Of a DNA stretch of 64,000 nt, positions 34,746-44,936 are shown piece after piece. The stretch covers positions 2,232,001 to 2,296,000 of the forward strand of contig CM037881.1 of assembly GCA_021292165.1 (NCBI GenBank), read 5' to 3'. A program made the position numbers and the translations under genes. Source of the stretch: Shinisaurus crocodilurus (lineage: Eukaryota > Chordata > Lepidosauria > Squamata > Shinisauridae). The notes under the pieces are model-generated. The model saw only the letters and a program-made list of their open reading frames with translations, was not told the DNA's origin and did not search any database. The number at the start of each line of letters is the position of its first letter. Position 1 is the first letter of the stretch.

Positions 34746-36304
34746 TGTCTAGGCTGCCTTTCAGGGCAGAACCCCTCTCAGCACTAATCCTTGTGAATTT
34801 CCTTTTAGTTGCCATAATTAGTACTCTCTGAGCTAGTTCATCAGGACTAAAGAAGTCCCAAATGGAAATGATGGCCACCCAATCTTGCTCTTTGAAGGTG
34901 CGCACATTAAGTTGGGATACCCAGAATCTGTACTTGTGTGTGTGACACACAAATTGTACAACCAAAAGAAATGAGTAAAGCACAATATCGAAGAGCCCTT
35001 GACATATGAGATTGCAATGTATTTTTCATCTTTTCTCCTCATGTGCAGAGACTGAGCTGGTGTTTAAACGTCAAATGGAGAATTATGCTATAAACATATA
35101 TACCAAATTTAACTGATCTCAATTTTCAGTGCATATACTGTGGTGTACTTCACATTTTCTGTTGCTTCCTTGAAAACAAGTGGCAGGAGAGAAAGGCTGG
35201 GTTTCGAATTTAAAATGTTGAATGGTGTCCTAAACACACACTGCAATACCATGTATCCCTTGAAGACAGAGTTATCCAAATAAGAGATAGACCCTGTTTG
35301 GACGTAAAGGCAGCATATAGTGACAATTCATGGGTTAACCCAGGAATTAATTATGAATTGCCGACACACACCACCATTATATCCGAACATGGTGTCGGTG
35401 TGCAAGGTTCTCAATCTTCCAGAGAGATATCACACTGTAGTGGGTTTCTTAATCTTTCCTGTTCCCCTTGAAAACAGGTGTGGGGGTCAAACTGGAGTTT
35501 TGAACCTAAAACACAGAATGGTGTCCTGAATGTGCATACCAACTTTCATCCCAACATCTCAGCTGTCAAGGTACGTAACGCATTACGAATGTATGAACAG
35601 AATGCCAAGCAAAAATGTAGCTGAATTGCAGAATTTTGTTTTATTTATTGTACTTATGTCACATTCTACTATGTACAGAAAAAATGCTTTCTAGATACTA
35701 TTGCATCACTAGCATACCACAGGTCCCAGCCTTGTCATAGTCAAATGAGAACTTTAAAAAATATTTTTATTAAGGAGAATCTCTCATATTATCACATAGC
35801 CTGGATCCAATAACAGGAAGATACAATAAGGCAATGTACTGCTGTGGTTTTAGAATCCATCATAAATATTTTTTCAATAAATTCATCTTCTGATATAAAA
35901 CATAAAAAAACTATTCAAACGACCACGGAAGTAAAGTCCCCAAACTAATCATCCGTCAGCAAATCACCTAGAGGGGGAAAAAAGGGGGGTGGGGGGGAAG
36001 TCCAATAAGAAGCCGTTTGGCTATACATCTCGTCTGAGAGGGTTTTACTCATAAAGGCAGCCTAAACATATTTTGTCAAACAGTGGTTTTTTAAAACTAT
36101 ATAAGCAATAGCAGAGGTCTAAAACATAGCAAGGATTAAATAGGCATTTTCTGTACAGTGATTTTATGTATTTCAATACCACTGCCTTGAAACTCTGAAG
36201 ACTTGCTTGGAGTCACATATTTGGAGGTCCCACTTATCCTTGGTGGCTTTGAAGACTTTTTCCCAAAATCTGGACTTTGAAGGTTAACAATACTTGAAGC
36301 CTTA
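34746..36304. other. Intergenic, nothing clear
   Basis: AT-rich sequence without a recognised gene. The pair at about 35130-35200 and 35430-35520 (CCTTGAAAACA-G/A-GTG-like words) suggests a diverged internal duplication. Confidence 0.4.
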
Positions 36305-36312
36305 GACTAAAG

Positions 36313-36363
36313 CAGTGTTCTCCAACCTTGGGCCCCCAGATGACTCAAGGTTGGAGAACACGG
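36313..36363. mobile_element. 51-bp miniature foldback hAT element
   Basis: Reads CAGTGTTCTCCAACCTTGGG ... CTCAAGGTTGGAGAACACGG: the two arms of the foldback family with under ten bases of interior. It is flanked by an exact 8-bp duplication GACTAAAG (36305-36312 and 36364-36371). Confidence 0.85.
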
Positions 36364-36474
36364 GACTAAAGCAAGTAAGAATAGGTCCATCAACAGCTAT
36401 TAGCTATCTCCAAGTCCAGAGACATCTGTGAATACCAGATGCTTGGGAGGTGGGGAGAACAATACAGAGTTGCT

Positions 36475-36622
36475 TCATGCCCTGCTTCTACAACACTGGA
36501 GGCATTGAACGTGCGGCTGGACAGCCACCTGTCAGGGATGCCTTGACGGGTTCCTGCATTGAGCAGGGGGTTGGACTCAATGGCCTTGTAGGCCCCTTCC
36601 AACTCTACTATTCTATGATCTA
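36475..36622 (+). mobile_element. CR1 3' tail fragment
   Basis: CTGGAGGCATTGAACGTGCG through GCATTGAGCAGGGGGTTGGA to CTACTATTCTATGATCT, a plus-strand CR1 end about 150 bp long. Confidence 0.88.
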
Positions 36623-36727
36623 GCTAGCCATTATTGGAAATAGGATGCTGAACTAGATAGACCCTTGGTCTGATCTGGCAAAGCTCTTCTATTTTTACAG
36701 TGTGTACTTAGAGGCACGCATGGAAGT

Positions 36728-36906
36728 GCCTATGGCTCACGCTGGCTCAGCTTGTCTGAACGTGAAAAGCTAAGCAGGGTCAGGTCTGGTGATTACTTGG
36801 ATGGGAGACCCCTCCTCTAGTTTCCTGCATTGAGCAGGGGGTTGGACTCGATAGCCTTGTAGGCTCCTTCCAACTCTTATGATCTATGAGAGCTATGAAA
36901 TCTATG
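36728..36906 (+). mobile_element. 5S rRNA-derived SINE with CR1 tail, copy 4
   Basis: This copy best keeps the 5S start (GCCTATGGCTCACGC against 5S GCCTACGGCCATACC). It continues AAAAGCTAAGCAGGGTCAGG, TACTTGGATGGGAGAC and the CR1 tail. Plus strand, like the other three. Confidence 0.9.
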
Positions 36907-37367
36907 TGTTTGCAACTACCATGTGTCATAGATACACTCTTCATAGAGCCAGGATTGCTACATCTCCCCATTTATTCTACACTCAGTGGCAAACCTGGGT
37001 TTACGCAGCATCAATACATGGAATGGCCTTTTCCAGAAAAAAAAAAAGCATTTTCCTTAGCAGGAACACTGTGCTCACCCCAGTTCCGTACCTATTGTGC
37101 CAAATCCTATCCCCAAGCAGCACAAATAGAGCAGGCAGACTTCCTACATGGGTGAAGAGCCACAGGGGTATTACGCACAGGTATAATGAGCACTAACCAA
37201 CTGGTGTCCTTGACATCTCACAACCATCTTCTACACATCACTCACAAATGTGGTGGTGAAAAATTGCACATTCATCCCCATTTGTATTCTGGGAAACTGC
37301 AGCTCCCTCCACACTTGCTGGGGCAATGTCACCTGGAAAGTAACCAGCACACATTTCCCCACAAAAA

Positions 37368-38022
37368 ATGATATTTTCGAATTTTTATAAACGTATTTGG
37401 GAATGGTACCGGACACTGGTAAGATTGAATAAAATAGATAGTAACTATTCTACAGCATGTTGGAGGGGCTGTCAGGAACTTGGTACATATATGTGGTGGA
37501 GCTGCAAAAGTGTTTTGGATTTTTGGAATAAAATTTTTGTAGAAATTTCGGAAATAACTGGTTTAAATGTGGAGGTCTGTCCCAAATTAGCATTATCAGT
37601 AATGGAGAAACTGGTTTGTACCCAAGATATAAAGGAACTTATTGTAAACTTGTTAACAGCTGGGAGATTAATGATAGCAAAGAAATGGAAAGTCCAACAT
37701 GTTTTTTCAATTGTTGATTGGTACAAGGAGGTATGGGACATTGCTGTAAATGATAAGTTAACTTGCTGTATTAAATGCAAAAAGGGAAAATTAAAGAGAA
37801 ATAATTTTAAAGGAAATTTGGGGGCCATTTTTAGATTTTGTGTTAGTCAAGGGAAAAGAGAGCATGCCTTGTCAAGATATGTTTTTTTGGAATATTGTGT
37901 AATAGGGGAATATAGAGGATGAATATTCTTTGGTCCTGTATGCTGAAGGTCACTACAGGGACACTGTAGTTGTTATTTGTATGTTGGTATGGTTTATAAC
38001 AAAAAAAAATTTAAAAAAGGAA
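37368..38022 (+). pseudogene. L1 ORF2 C-terminal fragment
   Basis: A 184-codon plus frame begins within the RT-distal region: TACWRGCQELGTYMWWSC (the L1 C-terminal Cys/Trp motif), FWNKIFVEISEITG, LLTAGRLMIAKKWK. It ends with an A-rich 3' tail near 38000-38022. 5'-truncated. It lies just downstream of COX17 exon 2, in the opposite orientation. Confidence 0.85.
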
Positions 38023-38081
38023 AAATGATACTGTCATTGGTCTACCTACTTACCACACATTCAGATCTGCAGTCATCTTGT

Positions 38082-38166
38082 TCATATCTTAAAACCCAAG
38101 GCTCTCATGCACTCCTTGTGAGCCTCAATAAGAGGACCACAGTGTTCTTCTCCTTTTTCGATGATG
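38082..38166 (-). CDS. COX17: COX17 coding exon 2 (terminal coding)
   Basis: Only 85 coding bases, too short to stand out as an open frame. The acceptor is GTCTTGCAG on the minus strand, followed by codons for [19 protein letters not shown] and MRALGFKI, then TGA. The exon sits between two plus-strand L1 3' fragments, so any transcript extending past it would contain antisense L1. Confidence 0.95.
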
Positions 38167-39636
38167 CTGCAAGACAAAGTTTCCCAATTAAATGATTTCA
38201 CAAATTGGCTAGGCTTGATCAATGCTGAGGAAGACTTGACATGGATTCACTGCATTCTTCAGAATGAGAGCGTCACTGTGCTCCACCTGTGTTCTTTTCC
38301 TTTTTTCCTCAGAAGGGATGAATATGGATAGCTAGGAAATGGAAGGTTCAACATGTCTTTTCAATTACTGAATGGTATAAAGCGGTATGGGATATCGCGC
38401 TAAATGATAAATTAACTTGTAATATTAATTGTCAAAAAGGACAATTGGAGAAAGACACTTTTGTGAACATTTGGGGCAAATTTTTGGATTATGTGTTGGT
38501 GAAGGGGAACAGACCTTGTCAAGATTTGTTATATTTTTGGAATATAGAATAATATCATATATATATACGGTATATATATTTGGGGGGGGGAGAAATATAA
38601 CTTGGTCCCAAGAGGTGGGGGGGGGGTGCACAATGTTTATGTTGTATTTTTGTTGTATTCATTAGTAGCTGTAAGATTTGAAAAAGTTTAATAAAACATA
38701 TTGAAAAAAAGAAAGAAAAAAAGAATATGGTTGCCATTTGGGTCTTATTCAGATTGCCTATCTGGCCAGGCTAAGAGCAGAACTGCACACTGACCTGGTT
38801 CAGGTGACACAACAGCCCACTGTTGGCTAATTAACCCGTGGGGCATTGCGGGGCATGCCGTCCACTATGATGAACATGCAAGCTCTCCCTGGGGGTTGCC
38901 GTGGCAAATTGTGTCCTCACATATCCCACAGTCTGTTTTAGGGTTACACAAGGGTTGTTTAACCCTCAAATAACCCCTGCTGCTGAGGTTCGGACGACAC
39001 AACAAGCCATGGCAGCCCCCAGCCAGGGCTTACATATTCATTTGTTTTACTGAGTCCCCTTCAACCCAGATACATTTATTAAAATAAATAAGCCAGTGTG
39101 GCATAGTGGTTAGTGTTGGGCTGGGACTCGGGAGACCCGGGTTCTAGTCCCCACTTGGCCATGAAGCTCATTGGGTGACTTTGGGCCAGTCACTGACTCT
39201 CAGCCTAACCTACCTCTCAGGGTTGTTGTGAGGATAAACATGGAGAGGAGGAGGAGGATTATGTCAGCTGCCTTGGGCTCCTTGCATAAAAAAGACGGGA
39301 TATAAATAATAAAATAAATGTGTGATGTGATAACATCATGCTCAGCATTTCTCCATAAGGAGCAATCAATTAATTCGAACAGGACAAGGAGAAGGGATGA
39401 GGGTACTGTGATGCTGGCACACAGGGCAAGGGACTCGGGAGATCCGGGTTCTAGTCCTCGCTCGGCCACAAAACTCACTGGGCCAGTCACTGACTCTCAG
39501 CCCAACCTACCTCACAGGGTTGTTGTGAGGATAAAATGGAGAGGAGGATTATGTAAGCCGCCTTGGGTTCCTTGCAGGGAAAAAGGCGGGGTATAAATAT
39601 GATAAATACATAAATAAAAATATGTGTTTATATACG

Positions 39637-39674
<38 letters not shown>

Positions 39675-41100
39675 CTTGTTTACCCATTAAAAATTTTTTT
39701 TTGATTGTAATCCTAAATGCACCTAGTCAAGAGTAAGCCCCACTGAATATGAAGAGTTTTACTTCTGAGTGAACATGCATCGGATTGTGTGGCTAACACT
39801 GTTGAATTGGTCAACATTTCAAAGCAGATCTACGATGCAGGACGCTTCTGCATTGCAACTGAACACTGGATCAGGCTAGAGAAGAGACCTGAGGGGGCAA
39901 CATTGACCTTTGATGCAATCTGAGGAATGTCTTATATGGGTGAACTGGGGCTGAAAACCCATACTGGCTTCAGCTCCACCTCTGACCTGCAATTCACTGC
40001 AGCATGTTTCTGTCACCCTGAGCCCCAACCTGAAGTACAGTAATACCTTGGACTGCAAGTAACTTGGTCTGAGAGTGTTTTGCAAGACAAGCAAAAAATT
40101 TTAATAAATTTTGACTTGATAAACAAGCGGCGGTCTTGCAATACAAGTCAAGAAAAATGAAAGACTTTGCACTATCATTCTTTATTGCAGCTTAAATTTA
40201 AAAATATGCGTACAAATTTCTTATGGGGAATTTCGCTTTGACATACCAAGTGTTTTGGATTACAAGCACGGTTCCGGGACGAATTATGCTCTCGATCCAA
40301 GGCATGGCTGTAGAAGTCATGCCGCAGCCTGCAGCGCTACCGCAAACCGCCCTCGGCCCAACTCCCCGCCTGCAGCTTCAGCACAGACAGGAGTGACGAC
40401 GCTGCAAAGGAGCAGCCCTAACTTACCGTAAGCCACCCTCTCCCGGCCGCAGTCCCCGCCGACCTGCAAGGTGGGGGCAACAACAGGCTGCATTGGACTG
40501 AGCAAGCCTATTGCTTTGAATGCTGAACACACACACACACCGCAAATCCTAAGGACAGGTCTCTGACTTGCCCGGGGGGGGGGGGGGGGACATTTCACGA
40601 CGACTTCTCAGTTGCAACCAGGAAACGGCCCGACTAGACAACCGCGGGGGGGGCGGCTCAGGGCGGGGGGGGAAGGCTCAGGGCGGGGGGGGAATCCTAC
40701 CTGCCCGCGGCTCGGCAGGACCAGGCAGGCGGGGAGGGGGAACGGGCGGGCGCCGCGTCTTCGCGCGCCCCCCACCCCTCAGCGGCGGGCGGGCCGCCCC
40801 CGGGCCGCCCCCGCCCCACCCAGCACGGCACCGACTTAGATCCACACGGCGAGAGGAAGCGGGGCGGGAAGGATGTCCGGGGCCGGCGAGGCAGCAACCC
40901 GCGAAGGGCCCGCGCGCGCGTCGCGGAACAGCAGAGGGGGGGCGGTGGGCCCGCGCGCGCGCGCGCGCCCCCTCCCCCACGACTACCCACCAGGCATCGC
41001 GCGCCTGCTTCGTCTCCGGACAAGCACAGCAGGGCTTCAGGGAAGGCGGCGGCGGCGGCTTCTGCTCGGCCTGAGGGGGAAGCTGCTGGAGGCCCGGCAT
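38082..41100 (-). CDS. COX17: COX17, mitochondrial copper chaperone (two coding exons)
   Basis: Seen: exon 41100-40991 joined to 38166-38082 gives a 64-residue protein. The junction completes Cys37 (TG|C). Cysteines lie at 24, 25, 27, 37, 46 and 56: the CCxC copper site, then twin CX9C pairs 27-37 and 46-56. The C terminus [12 protein letters not shown] is essentially invariant in this family. Known: Cox17 is imported into the intermembrane space by Mia40 and passes Cu(I) to SCO1/SCO2 and COX11 for cytochrome c oxidase assembly. Odd: residue 48 is Pro where human has His (GHLIEAH), and residues 15-19 are a run of five prolines. The intron is 2824 bp. Neighbours: POPDC2 downstream on the same strand, CFAP91 divergent on the other side. 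A non-coding 3' exon, as in human, could exist but was not located. Confidence 0.96.
38325..38715 (+). mobile_element. Second L1 3' fragment, in COX17 intron
   Basis: [19 protein letters not shown] codons (diverged) start near 38325, followed by an L1 3' end with (TATA)n, a poly-G tract and AATAAAACATATTGAAAAAA. Its sequence parallels 37680-37990. Confidence 0.8.
39091..39320 (+). mobile_element. MIR-like tRNA SINE with L2-type tail, copy c
   Basis: AGCCAGTGTGGCATAGTGGT head, B-box GGGTTCTAGTCC, core CCAGTCACTGACTCTCAGCC, tail GACGGGATATAAATAAT. Plus strand, COX17 intron. Confidence 0.88.
39428..39620 (+). mobile_element. MIR-like SINE, 5'-truncated copy d
   Basis: Begins at the GGGACTCGGGAGATCCGGGT segment and runs to AGGCGGGGTATAAATATGAT and (AAATA)n. 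A (TA)n run follows at about 39648-39674. Confidence 0.85.
40038..40310. mobile_element. Tc1/mariner-type MITE in COX17 intron
   Basis: Ends CAGTAATACCTTGGACTG and the complement of CAGCCATGCCTTGGATCG lie between TA dinucleotides (40036-40037 and 40311-40312). No coding capacity. Confidence 0.7.
40991..41100 (-). CDS. COX17: COX17 coding exon 1
   Basis: Lies within a CpG-rich island. It codes for residues 1-36 and two bases of Cys37, from MPGL to QARDA, including the [11 protein letters not shown] copper-binding segment. The donor is TG|GTGGGT. An in-frame ATG eight codons upstream (41124) exists, but MPGL is the family start. Confidence 0.95.
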
Positions 41101-41134
41101 GTCGCGGGAGGCCAGGCTGGACATCGCTCCCGCT

Positions 41135-41146
41135 CGCGCACGCGCA
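41135..41146. promoter_or_regulatory. COX17: NRF-1 consensus site upstream of COX17
   Basis: CGCGCACGCGCA matches the NRF-1 consensus YGCGCAYGCGCR at every position, 35 bp before the COX17 start codon. NRF-1 is a known activator of human COX17 and other respiratory genes. A CRE-like octamer (CGACGTCA, one mismatch) lies at 41197-41204. Function is inferred from sequence and position. Confidence 0.75.
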
Positions 41147-41217
41147 CAGTTTCAGGCTTGCTCGTCGCCCCGCCCGCCCCCGCCGGCGCTTGCTTACGAC
41201 GTCACGCTCCTGCGACA

Positions 41218-41399
41218 GCCTTCGCGCCCGTCTCTTCACAGCGGCGTTCTCCCACCTTGGGTTCCCCCACCCCCCAGAGGTTTTTTTTTGGCCTACAACT
41301 CCCAGCATGCCCCAGCCAGCTCCTATCAGTCGCAGCCAGCATGGCCCGCTGGTCAGGAGAGCTGGGACTTGTAGGCCAAAATATCCGGAGGGCCCCCCC
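41218..41399 (+). repeat. Inverted duplication upstream of COX17, left arm
   Basis: About 182 bp that recur inverted at 42048-42229. The arm holds 27 bp of non-repetitive DNA (GCCTTCGCGCCCGTCTCTTC...) followed by a foldback-MITE copy (TTCTCCCACCTTGGGTTCCC ... AGGCCAAAATATCCGGAGGG). Confidence 0.9.
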
Positions 41400-41667
41400 C
41401 CACCCCCCGGTTGGGAAAGGCGGCCATGGAGTGATCCTGTTATATTTCCAGATCGTAGAGATGGAAATACATTGTTTCTTAAGAGAGGCGCGACGCTTCC
41501 TGGCTTCGGGTTTGATTGAGGATCGCGACAGAATTGGGCGCCGCGTGATCTTTATTCTCCGCCCCTGCAAAGAAGGCCTCGCGCGGAATCCGGCGGCGGC
41601 TGAAGTTCCCCAACCACGCTTTTCGAGGGCAGCCCTTCGCGGAGTGCATTATAATAATAGCCCAACC

Positions 41668-41770
41668 TATTATATTTATTTTATTTATTATTATATTTAT
41701 CAATCGCCCATCTGGCCGGCCACCCTGGGCGATGTACAATTAAAATACAGTAAAACACAATAAAATATAA
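41668..41770 (-). mobile_element. L2-type LINE/SINE tail fragment
   Basis: TATTTATCAATCGCCCATCT then GGCCGGCCACCCTGGGCG, followed by a diverged A-rich stretch. The same short tail occurs at 28660, 44190 and 46160. It lies between the arms of the inverted duplication. Confidence 0.6.
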
Positions 41771-42047
41771 TGATTAAAACAATATAAAAATATAAAAAAT
41801 TCTTATTAAAAACTTAACCCACCCCATAACCCACCCCATGATATACAAGGGGGTGGGTTATGGGTGGTTGTTTTTTAAAGTAACAATCTGCATACTCTGC
41901 CCAATGTAATTCAGCACGACTTTAAAAAAATAATAAATCACCTACACTCTTAATAATTTTCCTTGCTCTTTTAATACCCCCAGTGATCCACATGACCTAA
42001 GGGCCAAACGACATGCAGTGGAAGTGGGAGGGTGTCTAGAGAGGGGC

Positions 42048-42229
42048 GGGGGGGGCCCTCCGGATATTTTGGCCTACAAGTCCCAGCTCTCCTGACCAGC
42101 GGGCCATGCTGGCTGCGACTGATAGGAGCTGGCTGGGGCATGCTGGGAGTTGTAGGCCAAAAAAACCTCTGGGAGGTGGGGGGAACCCAAGGTGGGAGAA
42201 CGCCGCTGTGAAGAGACGGGCGCGAAGGC
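42048..42229 (-). repeat. Inverted duplication upstream of COX17, right arm
   Basis: Near-identical complement of 41218-41399, starting GGGGGGCCCTCCGGATATTT and ending GACGGGCGCGAAGGC. About 650 bp separate the arms. Similarity stops abruptly at both ends. Confidence 0.9.
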
Positions 42230-42346
42230 AGCTGGCTGGGCAGGGGACACGCCTCTGCCAGCACCGACAGCTGTCCCAGCAAAGAACTTCACAAAGACCA
42301 CCAATTCAATTAAATTCCCTGTGTGCACTCTTTCTGGGAAGGCAGT

Positions 42347-43110
42347 CAGTCAGGCGATCGCTCTTGACCGAGTAAGATTGTCTTCCAGGATAAATTTTCT
42401 TTCTTTTTTTTTTTTTTTTTTTTTACAAAAAGGAGATTTTTAAAGGAGGAAAATTCTAAGAAGATTGTGTAGACTCTAGCGATGGGTGACTGTGGAGGCC
42501 AATTCTAGATCCACACAGCTTCCCACAGTGAGGACACAGGTTACCAGATAGAAGATGGTCCTGTAAAGAATTCATTTGACGTGCTTTTCGCTTAGCACGT
42601 TTCTCCCTTTCACCTTGCACTCGGGCTTCTTCAAAGTCCATGGAACCTTTGTGAAAGACCAACCTCCAGTTAGATCGTTCATGGGCCAGAGCTTCCCAGT
42701 TCACGATGTTTATATTGCATTTTTTTTAGATTAGCCTTAAGAACATCTTTAAACCTCTTATATTGACCACCGATATTCCGCTTTCCATCCTTGAGTTGGG
42801 AATAACGTAACTGCTTTGGGAGACGGCAGTCAGGCATTCGAATAACATGACCGGTCCACTGAAGTTGGCGTCGAAGGATCATTTTTTCAATGCTAGTAGT
42901 CTTTGCTTCTTCCAGTACACTGACCTTTGTTCGCCTATCTTCCCAAGTAATTCGCAGGATTTTCCAGAGGCTACGTTGATGAAATCTTTCAAGGAGGTGG
43001 AAGTGACGTTTATAGATAGTCCATGTTTCGCAGGCATACAATGAAGTTGGTAATACAATGGCTTCATAAACCAGTGTTTTGCTCTTCTTCTTTCTGGGAA
43101 GGCACAGCAA
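42347..43110 (-). pseudogene. Zinc-finger LINE 3' fragment upstream of COX17
   Basis: Minus frames read KTLVYEAIVLPTSLYACETW, WTGHVIRMPDCRLPKQLRYS, then (after a frameshift near 42720) RSNWRLVFHKGSMDFEEARV and CPHCGKLCGSRIGLHSH. The 3' part carries a 24-base poly-T at about 42402-42424. Third copy of the element at 8174 and 23897. Confidence 0.87.
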
Positions 43111-43789
43111 TGCTGAATGGCCAATGAGAGATCCTCACTAGTTGTCAGCAATAGGAGGTAGTGGGATACACAGAGGATACTCTTAAATTAAGGCTGAGCT
43201 GAACTTAAGAGGGAACAAACTGAGTAAAAAGAGCCCAGTCTTTACATATCTACTCAGAGAAGTAAGTTCCTGAGCTAGATGAGTCTTACTCCCAGGTAAG
43301 AAGATATATCCTGTACCCTTTTACTTGGGAATAAGGCCAATTTAGCTCTATATACTACTCTGAGTTGATATGTAGAGGATTGCACTGTTACTAAATTTTA
43401 TGTAAGAATTTGCTTAGCTCTTAATTTCATAGCCCCTCCCAACTGCATTTCCCTAAAAAAAAAAAAAAAACCCCGAACCCGAAAGCAAAGTACATAGCAA
43501 CTCTGGACTACACTGCAGTGGTATCATATACTACTCCCCCTCCCAGCAATATGGGTATTGCCATTGACTATTTTGCAGGACTTAAGTAACCCGTACTCAG
43601 CCACAGTGCCCCCCCCCCAAACACACACGGGTATAATGGCAAACTTTATTTACCGTACATTGGAAAGGTTAAAAAAAAAGGTTGCAAATGCAGAGGGGGC
43701 TTGCATAAAATAAGAGCTGAGCTAGAAAGAACATGAACTCTTGTCATTCCTACTACCCATTGTTTGGGGCTGGATGTGCTACTGCCCCA
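43111..43789. other. Intergenic, nothing recognised
   Basis: Contains poly-A (about 43455-43470) and poly-C tracts but no gene or identifiable element. Confidence 0.5.
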
Positions 43790-43923
43790 CAGGGCCGGTG
43801 CTACCATTAGGCCAACTAGGCAGCTGCCTAGGGCACAGGGCTAAAGGGGGTGCCAGAAATAGGGAGGGAGGGCTCAAGTGGGAAATATCTGATCTTGCAC
43901 CAAACTGCCTTGCACCGGCCCTG
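43790..43923 (+). mobile_element. Small hAT-type MITE, second copy
   Basis: CAGGGCCGGTGCTACCATTA ... GCACCGGCCCTG with an exact 8-bp duplication CTGCCCCA (43782-43789 and 43924-43931). Same family as 145-312, with an internal deletion. Confidence 0.9.
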
Positions 43924-44182
43924 CTGCCCCATCACAGGTAGCCTAAAATTCTGAATTTCCCTATTGTTTTCTATGGACGATGATCAGTCTTCCACAAGGG
44001 TAGACACAAAAATGAACCGGGAAGTTCTTTCTGCAGACAAGTGGTCACTCTACCCTTATCTCTATGGCTAAATGTTGATCATAGCTGTGACTTCACCCAT
44101 TGGCCAAACACACTGAAAGATAATTTGTGCCTGAACATGATTGTCTCATATCTCAGGTTCTACAAGGACTAGAAACTTGCTC

Positions 44183-44260
44183 TTATTTATTTATTTATTT
44201 ATTATTTGCATTTATTCATCGCCCATCTGGCCTGCAAACCGGCCACCCTGGGCGATGTCG
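44183..44260 (-). mobile_element. L2-type tail fragment
   Basis: TATTTATTTATTTATTATTT then TCATCGCCCATCTGGCC and CCACCCTGGGCGATG. Short 3' end only. Confidence 0.6.
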
Positions 44261-44676
44261 GCCACCTCTTCGTTTCATTTGAGAGCTGGGAATCTGGGCT
44301 AGCTAATGGGCCCGCTGAGATGGTGGGGGTGGGGGGTGGGCTACAGCTCCCCCTAGCCCTGTGGTTAATCTGGCTATGGCCATAGCTCATGGAAGAGCTG
44401 CTGCCACTCAGTGTTGACAGTACTGGGCTAGTGATCTCAGTACTGTATAAGGCAGCTTCCTATGTAATGATTCTTTAAAACGCTGCACCAGAACATACTA
44501 TTATTGTGCCCTCTCATTTTCTCTACTGGCTAGTTTGCATTTTCCAGACAAAATCTGCCATACAAAATACATCTTGGGTTCGCAGCAAAGATCCATCCCA
44601 TGAACTTGCCCGCTTGGGCGCAGAAGCGCCTCGCCGCTTGAGTTGCATGCAGCTGCATTGCGCTTTAACCAGGAGC

Positions 44677-44913
44677 AAGGTTTGGCGTAGTGGTTTGAGT
44701 GTCGGACTGGGGACTCGGGAGATCCGGGTCCTAGTAGTCCCCGCTCGGCCATGAAACCCACTGGGTGACTTTGGGCCAGTCACTGACTCTCAGCCTAGCC
44801 TACCTCACAGGGTTGTTGTGAGGATAAAATGGAGAGGAGGAGGACTATGTAAGCTGCCTTTGGGTTCCTTGCAGGAAAAAAGGCGGGGTATAAATGTAAT
44901 AAATAAATAAAAG
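44677..44913 (+). mobile_element. MIR-like tRNA SINE with L2-type tail, copy e
   Basis: GGTTTGGCGTAGTGGTTTGA head, core CACTGACTCTCAGCCTAGCC, tail AAGGCGGGGTATAAATGTAA with (AATA)n. It ends about 300 bp before the CFAP91 start. Confidence 0.9.
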
Positions 44914-44936
44914 GGGTGTCACACGACCTAACAAGT

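Larger units (their letters stand above)
40560..41260. promoter_or_regulatory. COX17: CpG-rich promoter island of COX17
   Basis: Very GC-rich, with dense CpG, poly-G runs and an alternating CG tract near 40950-40970. It covers COX17 exon 1 and about 150 bp upstream. Long open frames on both strands here (up to 296 codons) follow from the base composition and were not called. Confidence 0.8.

Noticed and set aside
40873..41763. 296-codon open frame on plus strand over the COX17 island
   Set aside because: Opposite COX17 exon 1, Arg/Pro/Gly-rich from base composition, and it runs through the MITE and inverted duplication. No domain is recognisable.
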